Origin: Firmicutes bacterium UBA3932
GTDB lineage: Bacteria; Bacillota; Clostridia; Peptostreptococcales; Anaerovoracaceae
Reading direction: 5' to 3'
Length of the DNA: 51,703 nucleotides
Assembly: GCA_002385825.1 (NCBI GenBank)
Contig: DGEG01000105.1
Coordinates: forward strand, 596-52,298
The position numbers and the translations under genes are program-made. The notes under the pieces are model-generated. The model saw nothing but the letters and a program-made list of their open reading frames with translations. It was not told the DNA's origin and did no database searches. Positions 32,760 through 41,652 of the stretch are shown here, piece by piece; position 1 is the stretch's first letter, and each line of letters begins with the position of its first letter.

Positions 32760-33110
32760 TTACGCTTTATCTGGTTTATTTCTTGCCTTACTTGCCAGGT
32801 TTGAAGCTAAAGCGGGCAAGATAATTATCAAAAGCAAATACGGAACATATAGAATGTTGAAATCCTTGAGCATGTAGTAGAAGAGCAATAGGGCGCCTGG
32901 CAAGCCCAACAGAAGCCCCTCAAGCCATTTCAATATAGGCCAGATCAGTCCGAGTACAACACCCAGCGCGATATAAATCAAAAGTATCACACCGACGGTG
33001 ACAATCCTTTCTTTCACCGCTCCGTCCGAAAAAACGGAGAGAAATACGCCGAAAAATCCTATCGCACTGCCCAATACCAGGGCCAACAGTATTCCCACTG
33101 CTTTTTTCAT
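32760..33110 (-). CDS. Small membrane protein of unknown function
   Basis: A 116-residue protein with four predicted membrane segments: about 4-26 (AVGILLALVLGSAIGFFGVFL), 34-57 (ERIVTVGVILLIYIALGVVLG), 63-84 (EGLLLGLPGALLLFYYML) and 88-106 (ILYVPYLLLIIILPALASNL), with a short basic C-tail. No motif is recognised. ATG has AAGGAG seven bases upstream and a TTGTAA-N17-TATTAT promoter lies about 100 bases upstream, so it is probably expressed. It converges on ftsY with an 8-bp gap and no terminator in between. Function unknown. Confidence 0.8.
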   Translation of the reverse strand: MKKAVGILLALVLGSAIGFFGVFLSVFSDGAVKERIVTVGVILLIYIALGVVLGLIWPILKWLEGLLLGLPGALLLFYYMLKDFNILYVPYLLLIIILPALASNLASKARNKPDKA

Positions 33111-33204
33111 GTGTTTACTCCTTATTTTTTCATAGCCCTGTAATCATGGCCCGAAAAAAGGGTTACGACACGGGGCCGGTTGATGCAATGAATATGTTAA
33201 ATAC

Positions 33205-33233
33205 ATAATATAGAATGTTATCTTCCATTACAA
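33205..33233 (-). promoter_or_regulatory. Promoter of the small membrane protein gene
   Basis: On the minus strand TTGTAA (33233-33228), 17-bp spacer, TATTAT (33210-33205), about 95 bases before the ATG at 33110. Confidence 0.6.
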
Positions 33234-33299
33234 CAGTAAATCACCATTGATAATATGATACCCGGCTTTTTAATATGTTAACACCACCTCGAAGATAGA

Positions 33300-33371
33300 T
33301 TTGACCGGAGCCTTTGTAAAGTTGACCATTTAACAAAAAATGGTTAGTTTTAATCCGGCGTTCTGGTCAAA
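33300..33371. repeat. Nested 72-bp palindromic element
   Basis: Three inverted repeats lie inside each other: TTTGACC (33300-33306) with GGTCAAA (33365-33371), CCGGA (33305-33309) with TCCGG (33354-33358), and ACCATT (33325-33330) with AATGGT (33339-33344). The whole can fold into an imperfect cruciform or RNA hairpin. It sits in the 331-bp gap before thpR and is not explained by any gene. A terminator is unlikely because no T-run follows. A regulatory site or a small mobile-element relic are both possible. Confidence 0.5.
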
Positions 33372-33441
33372 GTGCATGGACTATGATTAAAAAATGAAAT
33401 ATAATGGCAATAACGAAAAAAGCAAGGAAAGAGTGAAAATA

Positions 33442-33993
33442 ATGAGAGCGTTTATCGGGATTGATTTTGAAGATAATATAAAAGATGAGATATGCAGCCT
33501 GCAGCAGCAATATCGTGAACATGCTATAAGAGGCCGGTGGAAGCATCGGGACAACTTTCACATCACCTTGAAATTCCTGCGTGAAGTTAGCCCGAAACAA
33601 AAGGCGATGATCGATGGGATCATGGTAAGCATATGTAAAAATCATAAGCCTTTTGAATTGAAACTGGCAGAAACGGGGATCTTTGGAGGCAGGGGATCAA
33701 TACGAGTCTTATGGCTTGGACTGGGTGGAGATAGGGATGCACTTTTTTCTCTGCAAAATGAGATTGATCTTGCTCTTGAGCTTGTGGGTTTCCAGAGAGA
33801 GAGCAGAAAGTACAGCCCTCACGTGACGATTGGTCAAGATATTCTTTTTGAAGAAGACTTTGAGACGGTAAAACAATCCATTCCGATAAAGCAATTCAAA
33901 CCTTTACAAGTTAAAAGCTTATATTTATTTAAAAGCGAGCAGATTCAGAACAAAAGAGTATACACGAAAGTAAGCCAATACGATTTACGTTAA
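33442..33993 (+). CDS. thpR: RNA 2',3'-cyclic phosphodiesterase (2H family)
   Basis: A 183-residue 2H phosphoesterase of the LigT/ThpR type, which opens 2',3'-cyclic phosphates at RNA ends. The two HxT motifs are HITLKF (His40) and SPHVTIGQ (about residue 130), at the expected spacing. N-terminal MRAFIGIDF is the family start. ATG at 33442 is chosen over an in-frame ATG at 33394, with AAGGAAAGAG about ten bases upstream. The middle part GGRGSIRVLWLGLGGD is also typical of the family. The gene precedes ogt by 24 bp, on the same strand, suggesting co-transcription. The physiological RNA substrate is unknown in bacteria generally. Confidence 0.9.
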   Translation: MRAFIGIDFEDNIKDEICSLQQQYREHAIRGRWKHRDNFHITLKFLREVSPKQKAMIDGIMVSICKNHKPFELKLAETGIFGGRGSIRVLWLGLGGDRDALFSLQNEIDLALELVGFQRESRKYSPHVTIGQDILFEEDFETVKQSIPIKQFKPLQVKSLYLFKSEQIQNKRVYTKVSQYDLR

Positions 33994-34017
33994 TATTACT
34001 TCCGGGAGGGACTGGGA

Positions 34018-34494
34018 ATGAAGAGAGTTTTCTATTACGAAACGGAAATTGGAAAGATCGGCATTGCAGAAAACGGCTCAGCCATTACGGATATTTTTTT
34101 TGCCGGCAAAGAGGATCCCAAAGACGTTACGCAAATGGAACGAAAGGAAACTCCTCTGATAAAGGAAGCGGGAAAACAAATACGGGAATATTTTAAGGGA
34201 GAGCGAAAAGCATTCGAATTGAAGTTGGAGCCGGAGGGAACTCCGTTTCAAAAGTCAGTCTGGGACGCCTTGTTGTCCATTCCCTACGGCGAGACCAGGA
34301 GTTACGGGCAGATAGCTGAGCAGGTTGGGAACCCCAAGGCATGCAGAGCTGTGGGTTTAGCCAATAATAGAAATCCTATTGCCATCGTCATACCCTGTCA
34401 CCGGGTTATCGGAGCCGATGGGAAATTGGTCGGGTATGGCGGAGGATTACATATAAAGGAACAGCTGCTTGCCCTTGAACAACGAAATTTATAA
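34018..34494 (+). CDS. ogt: Methylated-DNA-protein-cysteine methyltransferase
   Basis: A suicide repair protein that moves the methyl group of O6-methylguanine to its own cysteine. The acceptor is in IPCHRVIGADGKLVGYGGG (about residue 127). Upstream SIPYGETRSYGQIAEQVGNP and CRAVGLANNRNPIAI form the helix-turn-helix. 158 residues, the Ogt length without an Ada regulatory part. ATG has GGGAGGGA about seven bases upstream. Its neighbours thpR and ansA have unrelated roles. No anomaly seen. Confidence 0.96.
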   Translation: MKRVFYYETEIGKIGIAENGSAITDIFFAGKEDPKDVTQMERKETPLIKEAGKQIREYFKGERKAFELKLEPEGTPFQKSVWDALLSIPYGETRSYGQIAEQVGNPKACRAVGLANNRNPIAIVIPCHRVIGADGKLVGYGGGLHIKEQLLALEQRNL

Positions 34495-34581
34495 AGGGTC
34501 CGATTTTTGGTATTGTGGGCTATTTAGTACTGTACGCGCGATTTTAGTTTTGTTCGCTTGGGTACGCAGGAAGGAGTAGGG

Positions 34582-35595
34582 ATGAAAAAGAGAGTTTGCA
34601 TTATTTATACCGGCGGAACCATAGGCATGGAAAAGACGGAAAACGGTTATGCGCCCGGGAAAGTACATCTTCATTCCGCTCTAAATGAGATTGCAAACAT
34701 GGGGTCATCCACCTTGCCGTCCTTTGATCTCGTCGAATACGATCCTTTGCTGGATTCATCCAACATCTCGCTACAGGAATGGATACAAATTGCGCGGGAT
34801 ATAGAAGGCAGATACGACCATTACGACGGGTTTGTTATTCTCCACGGTACCGATACCATGGCGTACACGGCCTCGGCTCTTTCCTTCATGCTTGACGGCC
34901 TCACAAAGCCCGTCATCCTTACCGGTTCTCAAATTCCTTTCAGTGAGATTCGCAACGACGCGCGGGACAATTTGATTACCGCTCTGACGCTGGCAGGCAA
35001 CTATTCGGTGCCGGAAGTATGCCTTTATTTCGGCGGGCTGCTCCTCCGCGGAAATCGGGCAACGAAGATCAGCGCAGACGATTTGGTGTCCTTTGATTCT
35101 CCTAACTATCCTCCTTTGGCAGAGGTGGGAGTCAGAATTACGCTTGAGGATAAGATGATTCGTAGACCCGGATCCGGATTGAAATTGACGGAATTCGGTC
35201 AACATCAGATCGCTGTTCTCAAAATATTTCCGGGCATTCAGTTTGAAGTTTTTGAAAATATCATGACAGAACATCTGAAAGGAATTGTCATAGAAGCATT
35301 TGGTGCCGGTAACATTCCGGACAGTCAAGGCACGATGCAGAAGCTCTTGGAAAGGGCAAAGCGCAACGGCACGATTGTTGTGGTTTGTACTCAATGCCTC
35401 AAAGGCTCCGCCATCATAGGCGAATATGAGGTCAGCGAGGAGCTGGCGAAGGCGGGAGCTGTAAGCGGATACGACATGACGGTGGAAGCGGCGGTTGCCA
35501 AACTTTACTACTTATTGAGCATGGGTTATAATATTGAGACAGTTAAGCGGCTTATGGCGGAAAATCTTAGAGGAGAGCTGACAAAAGTGTTGTAA
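34582..35595 (+). CDS. ansA: Type I L-asparaginase
   Basis: Hydrolyses asparagine to aspartate and ammonia. Both catalytic Thr motifs are present: YTGGTIGME at the N-terminus and HGTDTMAYTAS (about residue 90), with the Lys of the second triad in the RNDARDNLI region. No signal peptide, so it is the cytoplasmic type I form as in Bacillus AnsA; 337 residues agree. ATG at 34582 is preferred to the in-frame upstream TTG at 34558: GGAAGGAG is eight bases before it and homologues begin MKKRVCIIYTGG. The C-terminal domain is complete. The Smr-like gene is 27 bp downstream. Confidence 0.94.
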   Translation: MKKRVCIIYTGGTIGMEKTENGYAPGKVHLHSALNEIANMGSSTLPSFDLVEYDPLLDSSNISLQEWIQIARDIEGRYDHYDGFVILHGTDTMAYTASALSFMLDGLTKPVILTGSQIPFSEIRNDARDNLITALTLAGNYSVPEVCLYFGGLLLRGNRATKISADDLVSFDSPNYPPLAEVGVRITLEDKMIRRPGSGLKLTEFGQHQIAVLKIFPGIQFEVFENIMTEHLKGIVIEAFGAGNIPDSQGTMQKLLERAKRNGTIVVVCTQCLKGSAIIGEYEVSEELAKAGAVSGYDMTVEAAVAKLYYLLSMGYNIETVKRLMAENLRGELTKVL

Positions 35596-35621
35596 ATGCG
35601 GCGGGTGAGAAGGTAGTATAG

Positions 35622-35966
35622 ATGGCTGCATTCAAAGTAAAAGAAGTGAATCTGGAGTACGGTTACCCAACGGCGGAGATGGCTGTCCGCAACATGGTTG
35701 ACCAACTGATGAGCTGCAAAAGGCAGGGGATGCGTGCCGTCATCCTGATTCACGGATACGGGTCTTCCGGGACGGGAGGTAAAATAAAACAGGCCGTAAG
35801 CCAAAAATTAAGAGATCCATCTATGGTAGGCATAGTTAGAACGACTTGTCCTGGAGAACGATGGGTGGAAAAAAAGCGCACTATGTTAAACGCATGTCCG
35901 GGACTAAGAGATTATGAATCCCGGATTTCGGGTAATTATGGTGTAACTGTCGTACTGTTAAAGTAG
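35622..35966 (+). CDS. Smr-domain-like protein
   Basis: A 114-residue protein that resembles a stand-alone Smr domain. The core LIHGYGSSGTGGKIKQAVSQKL (about residues 45-66) matches the LxHGxGTGxL-x-AV pattern, and the N-terminal VKEVNLEYGYPTAEMAVRNMVDQL matches the LDLHG-like helix with E-A. Smr domains nick or bind DNA or RNA; the domain forms the end of MutS2. The C-terminal half (CPGERWVEKKRTMLNACPGL) is specific to this group and not recognised. Start ATG is preceded by GAGAAGG. It lies between ansA and the Nudix gene, 14 bp from the latter. Binding is inferred from family. Confidence 0.75.
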   Translation: MAAFKVKEVNLEYGYPTAEMAVRNMVDQLMSCKRQGMRAVILIHGYGSSGTGGKIKQAVSQKLRDPSMVGIVRTTCPGERWVEKKRTMLNACPGLRDYESRISGNYGVTVVLLK

Positions 35967-35980
35967 AGGATGAGAGCTGG

Positions 35981-36613
35981 ATGAACAAGTTGACAATTGA
36001 CGATTTTAAAAAAGTTTTTAAGGATTATAAACCGGGACCTCTGGGGTATTATAGGTATTATTCTGTTTTGGTGCCCCTTGTGGAGCGAAATGATGAACCG
36101 CATATTTTATATGAGGTAAGAGCGGAAACTTTGCGCACTCAGCCAGGGCAGGTTTCTTTTCCCGGAGGAAGGATCGAAGACGGAGAAACGCCTGAGGAAT
36201 GCGCGATTCGGGAAGCGTGCGAAGAACTTTGCATCCAACACTCGGATATAGAAATTATTTCGCCCTTGGATTATCTCCATACATACAGCAACTTCACCAT
36301 GTACCCGTTTTTAGGCACCATCGATTACGATGCCTGCAGCAAAGTAACCGCCAGCCGGGAAGAGGTGAAGGAGATCTTCTTCGTACCGGTTTCGTATTTG
36401 ATGGAGACGGAACCTCTGGTATATAATTCCGAAGTTTACCCAAAAATTCCCGAAGATTTTCCTTACGAAAAGATTTATGAGAAGAATGGGTATAATTGGA
36501 GAAAGGGAAGCACTTCGATACCGATATATCAGTATAAGGGGTATGCGATTTGGGGAATGACCGCCTTGATAACCCAACATCTCATCAATAAAATGAAGGA
36601 AAACTGTTTATAA
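35981..36613 (+). CDS. Nudix hydrolase, coenzyme A pyrophosphatase type
   Basis: A 210-residue Nudix hydrolase like NudL/YeaB, which splits coenzyme A and its derivatives into phosphopantetheine and 3',5'-ADP. The subgroup motif LRTQPGQVSFPGGRIEDGE directly precedes the Nudix box, which continues as EECAIREACEELCI with the metal-binding EE pair. ATG has GAGAGCTGG upstream, a weak site. The gene follows the Smr-like gene by 14 bp. C-terminal residues from 150 (YPKIPEDFPYEKIYEKNGYN) carry a Tyr-rich segment of unknown role. Substrate by family only. Confidence 0.88.
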   Translation: MNKLTIDDFKKVFKDYKPGPLGYYRYYSVLVPLVERNDEPHILYEVRAETLRTQPGQVSFPGGRIEDGETPEECAIREACEELCIQHSDIEIISPLDYLHTYSNFTMYPFLGTIDYDACSKVTASREEVKEIFFVPVSYLMETEPLVYNSEVYPKIPEDFPYEKIYEKNGYNWRKGSTSIPIYQYKGYAIWGMTALITQHLINKMKENCL

Positions 36614-36708
36614 AAATATGATGATGCGGACAATTACGCCAGGGTGAGAATCTGCGGAGACCATTCCGTAAATATATACAAGACTAATGTTGAAGAGGGG
36701 AAAAACCG

Positions 36709-38001
36709 ATGGAAAAGAGCAAAAAGGAGAGAAAATACAAATTCGAGACACTGCAGGTCCATGCAGGACAAGAGCTGCCCGATCCGGCCACCGGAGCCAG
36801 GGCGGTGCCTATTTATCAAACAACTTCATACGTATTTGACAGCTGTGCCAAAGCTGCCGCTCTGTTTGATTTGTCCCAGAGCGGAAACATCTATACGCGC
36901 ATAATGAATCCGACTACGGACATATTTGAAAAGAGAATGGCGGCCCTGGAGGGAGGCGGAGCGGCTTTGGCAGTTGCCAGCGGTTCGGCGGCTATTACTT
37001 ACGCGGTTCAGAATATCGCTCAAGCAGGAGACCACATTGTTTCCGCAAATACTCTCTACGGAGGAACCTACAATCTTTTTGCACATACTTTGAGGAATTT
37101 CGGTATTGAAACAACTTTTGTAGATCCGGATGAAAAAGACAGCTTTAAAAATGCTATCCGCCCGAATACTAAAGCGATCTTCATCGAAAGTCTGGGCAAT
37201 CCAAATTCCAGCATAATAGATGTTGAGGAGTTGGCAAAGACAGCGCATAGTCACGGCATCCCTCTCATCGTGGACAATACCTTTGCGACGCCTTACCTGT
37301 TCCGTCCCATAGATTACGGTGCTGATATAGTGGTGCATTCCGCAACAAAATTCATAGGAGGCCACGGAACTTCCATCGGAGGAGTGATCATAGACAGCGG
37401 TAAATTTGATTGGGCCGCATCGGGTAGATTTTCTTGCATGACGGAACCGGATCCCAGCTATCACGGAATGCGCTATGCGGAAGCCGTAGGCCCATTGGCT
37501 TATATAGTGAAAGCGCGTGTAACCCTGTTGCGGGATACGGGAGCCGCATTAAGCCCCTTCAATTCATTCCTCTTCCTTCAGGGGTTGGAAACGCTGTCGT
37601 TAAGAGTTGAACGTCATGTGGAAAACACATTGAAGGTAGTAGATTTTCTGAGCAATCATCCCAAGGTTGAAAAAGTGAATCATCCTTCTCTCCCCGGCAG
37701 CCCGTACCATTCCCTTTATAAAAAGTATTTCCCCAAAGGAGGAGGTTCCATCTTTACCTTTGAGATTAAGGGAGGAAAGAAGGAAGCCACAGAGTTTATC
37801 GACAAGTTGCAGCTTTTCTCCCTCCTGGCTAATGTGGCAGATGTGAAATCTCTCGTCATCCATCCAGCCACAACCACCCATTCTCAGATGAGAGAGGAAG
37901 AGCTTATGGCTTCAGGAATCAAACCGAGTACCATCCGTCTGTCCATCGGGATCGAGCATATCGACGATTTGATTTACGACCTGGAGCAGGCTCTGAGCTA
38001 A
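36709..38001 (+). CDS. metY: O-acetylhomoserine sulfhydrylase
   Basis: A 430-residue PLP enzyme making homocysteine from O-acetylhomoserine and sulfide. Signatures: N-terminal FETLQVHAGQELPDPATGAR and IYQTTSYVF, the YTRIMNPTTDIFEKRMAALEGG segment, ASGSAAITYAVQNI, DNTFATPYLFRP, the PLP lysine in VVHSATKFIGGHGTS, and SLVIHPATTTHSQ. It keeps a longer sequence between the substrate loop and the PLP lysine as MetY, not MetB/MetC. ATG at 36709 has GAGGGGAA about ten bases upstream. No sulfur regulatory leader (SAM riboswitch or T-box) is visible in the 95-bp gap. mnmA, also a sulfur-using gene, is 37 bp downstream. Confidence 0.93.
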   Translation: MEKSKKERKYKFETLQVHAGQELPDPATGARAVPIYQTTSYVFDSCAKAAALFDLSQSGNIYTRIMNPTTDIFEKRMAALEGGGAALAVASGSAAITYAVQNIAQAGDHIVSANTLYGGTYNLFAHTLRNFGIETTFVDPDEKDSFKNAIRPNTKAIFIESLGNPNSSIIDVEELAKTAHSHGIPLIVDNTFATPYLFRPIDYGADIVVHSATKFIGGHGTSIGGVIIDSGKFDWAASGRFSCMTEPDPSYHGMRYAEAVGPLAYIVKARVTLLRDTGAALSPFNSFLFLQGLETLSLRVERHVENTLKVVDFLSNHPKVEKVNHPSLPGSPYHSLYKKYFPKGGGSIFTFEIKGGKKEATEFIDKLQLFSLLANVADVKSLVIHPATTTHSQMREEELMASGIKPSTIRLSIGIEHIDDLIYDLEQALS

Positions 38002-38038
38002 TAAACCATACCTGCGATGCTAAAAAGGTTTATAAAAT

Positions 38039-39121
38039 ATGAAGAAAAAAGTATTGGTAGCTATGAGCGGAGGAGTTGACAGTTCCGTTGCAGCTGCTCT
38101 GTTGCTGGAACAAGGCTATGATGTCAGCGGGGTCACTCTGAAGCTCTACGACAATGAAGATCTGGGCATCGATGACAAAACCCGGACCTGCTGTTCCATC
38201 TTCGATGTGGAAGATGCGCAGATAGTGGCGCAGCGTTTGGGTTTTCGTCACTATGTCTTCAATTTCGGATTGTATTTTCAAAGGGACGTAATGGAGCGAT
38301 TTGCAGATGCGTATCAGAAAGGTGAGACGCCTAACCCATGCATTGATTGCAACAGGTACATCAAGTTCAGCAAGCTTTTGGAAAGGGCGCTCCTTCTCGG
38401 ATATGACTATATCGCTACAGGCCATTATGCCAGAGTGGAGTATGATGAGAAGAAGCAAAGGTATCTCTTGAAGAAAGCTAAAGATGCATCGAAAGATCAG
38501 ACCTACGTTCTCTATGCCATGACGCAACAGGAGCTTGCGAGAACCCTGTTTCCCCTGGGGGATATGCTTAAAAGCGAAGTCCGGAAAATAGCCGAAGAAA
38601 AGGACCTGGTAAATGCCGGTAAGCCTGACAGCCAAGACATTTGTTTTGTCAAGGATAACGATTACGCAGGGTTTCTCACCGACGTCATGGGTGTAGAATC
38701 CGTTCCCGGCGACTTTATTGACACGGAGGGCAATGTGATAGGAAGGCATAAAGGGCTGATTCACTATACCATCGGTCAACGCAGGGGACTTAATATCGGT
38801 TTTGGCCGACGCAAATATGTGGTAAAGATAGACCGGGATAACAACACGGTAACATTAGGGGATCCCGAGGATCTTTTCAGTGAAAGTCTCATGGCAAGAG
38901 ATGTAAATCTCATATCAATAAGCAAGCTGGATGCCCCGATGGAAGTAACGGTGAAAACAAGGTATAAGCAACCGGAAACAAAAGCAACAATCTATCCGGT
39001 GGGAAACGATAATATTCGCGTGGTATTTGAAAATCCCCAGCGAGCCATTACACCGGGTCAAGCTGTTGTCTTTTATGATAATGATGTGGTAGTGGGCGGT
39101 GGGACTATTTCTTTGGAGTAG
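38039..39121 (+). CDS. mnmA: tRNA 2-thiouridylase MnmA
   Basis: Thiolates uridine 34 of tRNA-Lys, Glu and Gln. The PP-loop motif is AMSGGVDSSVAAALL at residue 9; the paired cysteines are in TPNPCIDCNRYIKF and in DSQDICFVKDN, and the ATGHYARVE segment is present. The C-terminal beta-barrel (from about 285, MEVTVKTRYKQPETKA) is complete. 360 residues, normal. There is no strong Shine-Dalgarno sequence just before the ATG (AAAAAGG about eight bases upstream). A cysteine desulfurase is often its partner gene but is not present here. It follows metY on the same strand. Confidence 0.96.
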   Translation: MKKKVLVAMSGGVDSSVAAALLLEQGYDVSGVTLKLYDNEDLGIDDKTRTCCSIFDVEDAQIVAQRLGFRHYVFNFGLYFQRDVMERFADAYQKGETPNPCIDCNRYIKFSKLLERALLLGYDYIATGHYARVEYDEKKQRYLLKKAKDASKDQTYVLYAMTQQELARTLFPLGDMLKSEVRKIAEEKDLVNAGKPDSQDICFVKDNDYAGFLTDVMGVESVPGDFIDTEGNVIGRHKGLIHYTIGQRRGLNIGFGRRKYVVKIDRDNNTVTLGDPEDLFSESLMARDVNLISISKLDAPMEVTVKTRYKQPETKATIYPVGNDNIRVVFENPQRAITPGQAVVFYDNDVVVGGGTISLE

Positions 39122-39253
39122 TCCTTTAAGCATGTTTCGTTGTATATGCACTTCCTTAAAAGTAGCCCTTTTTGGTTTGAAAATCATATAATATAATAAA
39201 GACACCACGCAGTAGAATCATGGTTTTAAAAGAATTGGCAATTGGATTTTTTC

Positions 39254-39282
39254 TTGCGATGTTTGAAAAACAATGGTAAAAT
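39254..39282 (+). promoter_or_regulatory. Promoter of the CYTH gene
   Basis: TTGCGA (39254-39259), 17-bp spacer, TAAAAT (39277-39282), 68 bases before the ATG at 39350. The rest of the 228-bp gap after mnmA is AT-rich with no further feature that I can support. Confidence 0.65.
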
Positions 39283-39349
39283 AAGAAAACATGACAGATT
39301 CCTTTCGTAAATCTATATATTGAATGAAATGAAATGCCGAGGTTAACCT

Positions 39350-39988
39350 ATGGAAATAGAAATGAAATATGCCATCGCTAATAAAGAGGTGGCAGAATCC
39401 ATATGGGAAGATGATCTCCTTGATGAAATCGGAGATCCGGATTCCCGTGAAGCGGTCTATATGAAATCAGCTTATTTCGATACAGATTCGCGCGTTCTGT
39501 TTAAGAATGACGTGGCTTTTCGCGTAAGGATGGAAGGCAATAAAATTGTCGCTTCTCTTAAATGGAACGGGAGCAGCAGCGAGGGATTGCATAAGCGTGA
39601 GGAGGTCAACGTACCTGTTGACGATCCCGCCTGTTTTTCGGAACCATCTGCGGAAATCTTCAAGGAGAGCGATCAGGGAAAGGCGTTACTGAAACTTATT
39701 GGAGACGAGTGTCTTCACAGCATCCTGGAGATGAATTATATTCGCAGACGGCTACGCATAGATTACGGGAAAAGCATCATGGAACTCGCCATTGATACCG
39801 GTGAAATTCTGACAGAAAAAGGAGAATTACCTATCTGTGAGCTTGAAATTGAACTGTTCACCGGTGAACAAGAAGATGTGATCGCCTTGGGGGATATATT
39901 AAAGGAAAAATACGGCCTAATCCCTCTGGACACCAGCAAGTACGCAAGGGGGCTTAAACTTATAAGGAAATCCGACCAGGAACAATAG
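39350..39988 (+). CDS. CYTH-domain protein, triphosphatase-like
   Basis: A 212-residue CYTH (triphosphate tunnel) protein. The N-terminal ExExK motif is MEIEMK. Other conserved charged residues sit on the tunnel strands: YFDTDSRVLFKNDVAFRVR, IVASLKWNG and ELEIELFTGEQED. Members hydrolyse inorganic triphosphate or thiamine triphosphate, or synthesise cAMP. Nothing in the sequence tells which activity applies, but short stand-alone forms are mostly triphosphatases. ATG has GCCGAGGTTAACCT before it, a weak site. It has its own promoter and a terminator behind it, so it is a single-gene unit. Confidence 0.87.
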   Translation: MEIEMKYAIANKEVAESIWEDDLLDEIGDPDSREAVYMKSAYFDTDSRVLFKNDVAFRVRMEGNKIVASLKWNGSSSEGLHKREEVNVPVDDPACFSEPSAEIFKESDQGKALLKLIGDECLHSILEMNYIRRRLRIDYGKSIMELAIDTGEILTEKGELPICELEIELFTGEQEDVIALGDILKEKYGLIPLDTSKYARGLKLIRKSDQEQ

Positions 39989-40014
39989 GAGAATATATAA
40001 AGAAGAATAAGTCC

Positions 40015-40053
40015 GTGGCCGATGTCATCCTTAATACGTTGGCCACATTTTTT
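40015..40053 (+). terminator. Terminator of the CYTH gene
   Basis: GTGGCC (40015-40020) and GGCCAC (40041-40046) with a 20-nt loop and ATTTTTT directly after. Loop is long but position and T-run fit. The 352-bp gap to tig otherwise holds only a tig promoter candidate. Confidence 0.6.
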
Positions 40054-40260
40054 GCGATAATGGAAGAAGTACATAATAATTGACCAATACAAGCAATAAA
40101 TTGGCGATTTTTGATGAAATATGATGAAAAATAGATAAAAATCCCGGAAAAACATGTCAAAAGGAACTGTTTTCTGCTTCATTTTACGGGGTATATAAGC
40201 AATACAGCGTATATTAGACTTCAATATTCGGCACCACAGTAAAAGAAAATAATTCTACAG

Positions 40261-40289
40261 TCGAATTTTTTCTCTTAATAGGTTATAAT
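40261..40289 (+). promoter_or_regulatory. Candidate promoter of tig
   Basis: Perfect -10 TATAAT (40284-40289), 52 bases before the tig ATG. The -35 at 17 bp is TCGAAT, a weak match. No CtsR heptamer tandem or CIRCE repeat is seen in this gap. Confidence 0.5.
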
Positions 40290-40340
40290 GTATCCGCTGC
40301 TAGATGAGAGATATTTTAATATACAGGAGGAATAAATTTA

Positions 40341-41621
40341 ATGAAAGCAACAATGCTTGGCAGAGAAAAGAATGACGTTACATTTAAAATGGACTTTGAG
40401 TCAGATGAATTCGAACAAGCCATCAACAAAGCATATAAAGCAACAAAGCATCAGTTCGTTATCGATGGTTTCCGTAAAGGGAAAGCGCCGAGAAAGCTTA
40501 TTGAGATGAAATACGGTGAGGATGTGTTCTACGAGGATGCTATCAACCAACTGTTTTCGGAGGCTTACCCCGCCGCGTTGGATGAGTTGAATATCAAGCC
40601 CGTAGACAGGCCTCGTGCAGATTTCGATAAAATAGAAGCCAATAAGGGATTTGGTGTAACGATAAAAGTGACTGTCACCCCGGAAGTTCAGGTAAAGGAC
40701 TACAAAGGTGTCAAGATCGCCAAAGTAGATGATACAGTGAAAGACGAGGAAGTGGAAAAAGAACTGGAAGCTCTGCAAAAGAGAAATTCCAGATTAGTAG
40801 AGGTGGATAGGCCTGCCAAAGAGGGCGACACCGTACTTATCGACTATGCAGGTTTTATCGGTGAAGAGCAACTGGAAGGAGGCACTGCAGAACGTCAGCC
40901 GATTACCTTAGGCTCTAATGTTTTAATTCCAGGCTTTGAAGAACAGCTTGTCGGTGTGAAAGCGGGAGAAGAACGAGAGGTTAAAGTGACTTTTCCCGAA
41001 GACTACCATTCCGATTTAGCCGGAAAAGAAGCCGTATTCAAATGCAAGGTGCATGAAATAAAGGAAACAGAACTTCCCGAAATCGACGATGAATTCGCGA
41101 AAGATGTAAGCGAGTTCGATACGTTGGAAGAATTGAAAGCAGACATCAGGCATAAGTTAGAAAAGACTGCAAAAGATAAGGCAGAGTACGAGATGAAGAA
41201 TGCCGTTCTGGAAAAAGTCTACGAAGCAACAGAAGTGGACATACCTGATGTGATGGTAGAGAGCCAGATCGATGATATGCTTCATGAGTTCCAGCAGCAG
41301 CTACGTTACCAGGGGCTGGATTTTCAGCAATACTTGGAGTTTTTGGGCAAGAACATGGAAGAATACAGGGAAGAACTCCGAGCAGATGCCTACAAGAAAG
41401 TAAAGACAAAGCTCATAGTTGAAGCGGTTGCAGAAGCAGAGAACCTGGTCGCTTCGGATGAGGATGTGGATAAAGAACTGGCAACAATGGCGGAGCAATA
41501 TAAAATGGAGACAGATAAAATAAAAGAGATAATGGGTGAACAGGGAATCGCCTATCTCCGTCAGGATATAAGGAACAAAAAAGCAGTGGATTTCATGTAT
41601 GATAACGCCGTCATTGAGTAA
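40341..41621 (+). CDS. tig: Trigger factor
   Basis: Ribosome-bound chaperone and peptidyl-prolyl isomerase. The N-terminal ribosome-binding signature is present in a slightly altered form, GFRKGKAPRKLIE, at about residue 44 (FRK is the L23-docking motif). The FKBP domain covers about 150-240 (GDTVLIDYAGFIG, FPEDYHSDLAGKEAVFKCKVHEIKE) and the C-terminal helical arms follow to 426. ATG has GGAGGAATAAATTTA before it, a strong site. It leads the tig-clpP-clpX block as in many Firmicutes, where folding and degradation genes are co-transcribed; clpP is 31 bp downstream. Confidence 0.97.
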   Translation: MKATMLGREKNDVTFKMDFESDEFEQAINKAYKATKHQFVIDGFRKGKAPRKLIEMKYGEDVFYEDAINQLFSEAYPAALDELNIKPVDRPRADFDKIEANKGFGVTIKVTVTPEVQVKDYKGVKIAKVDDTVKDEEVEKELEALQKRNSRLVEVDRPAKEGDTVLIDYAGFIGEEQLEGGTAERQPITLGSNVLIPGFEEQLVGVKAGEEREVKVTFPEDYHSDLAGKEAVFKCKVHEIKETELPEIDDEFAKDVSEFDTLEELKADIRHKLEKTAKDKAEYEMKNAVLEKVYEATEVDIPDVMVESQIDDMLHEFQQQLRYQGLDFQQYLEFLGKNMEEYREELRADAYKKVKTKLIVEAVAEAENLVASDEDVDKELATMAEQYKMETDKIKEIMGEQGIAYLRQDIRNKKAVDFMYDNAVIE

Positions 41622-41652
41622 AGACCGCCGTTAGGACAAAGGGGGAAAGCAT

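Noticed and set aside
33300..33371. CtsR heat-shock operator
   Set aside because: GGTCAAA-like heptamers are present, but they are inverted and far apart, not a direct tandem with a 3-bp gap, and the adjacent gene is not a clp gene.
36614..36708. SAM riboswitch or methionine T-box before metY
   Set aside because: No conserved core of either leader and no terminator in the 95-bp gap.
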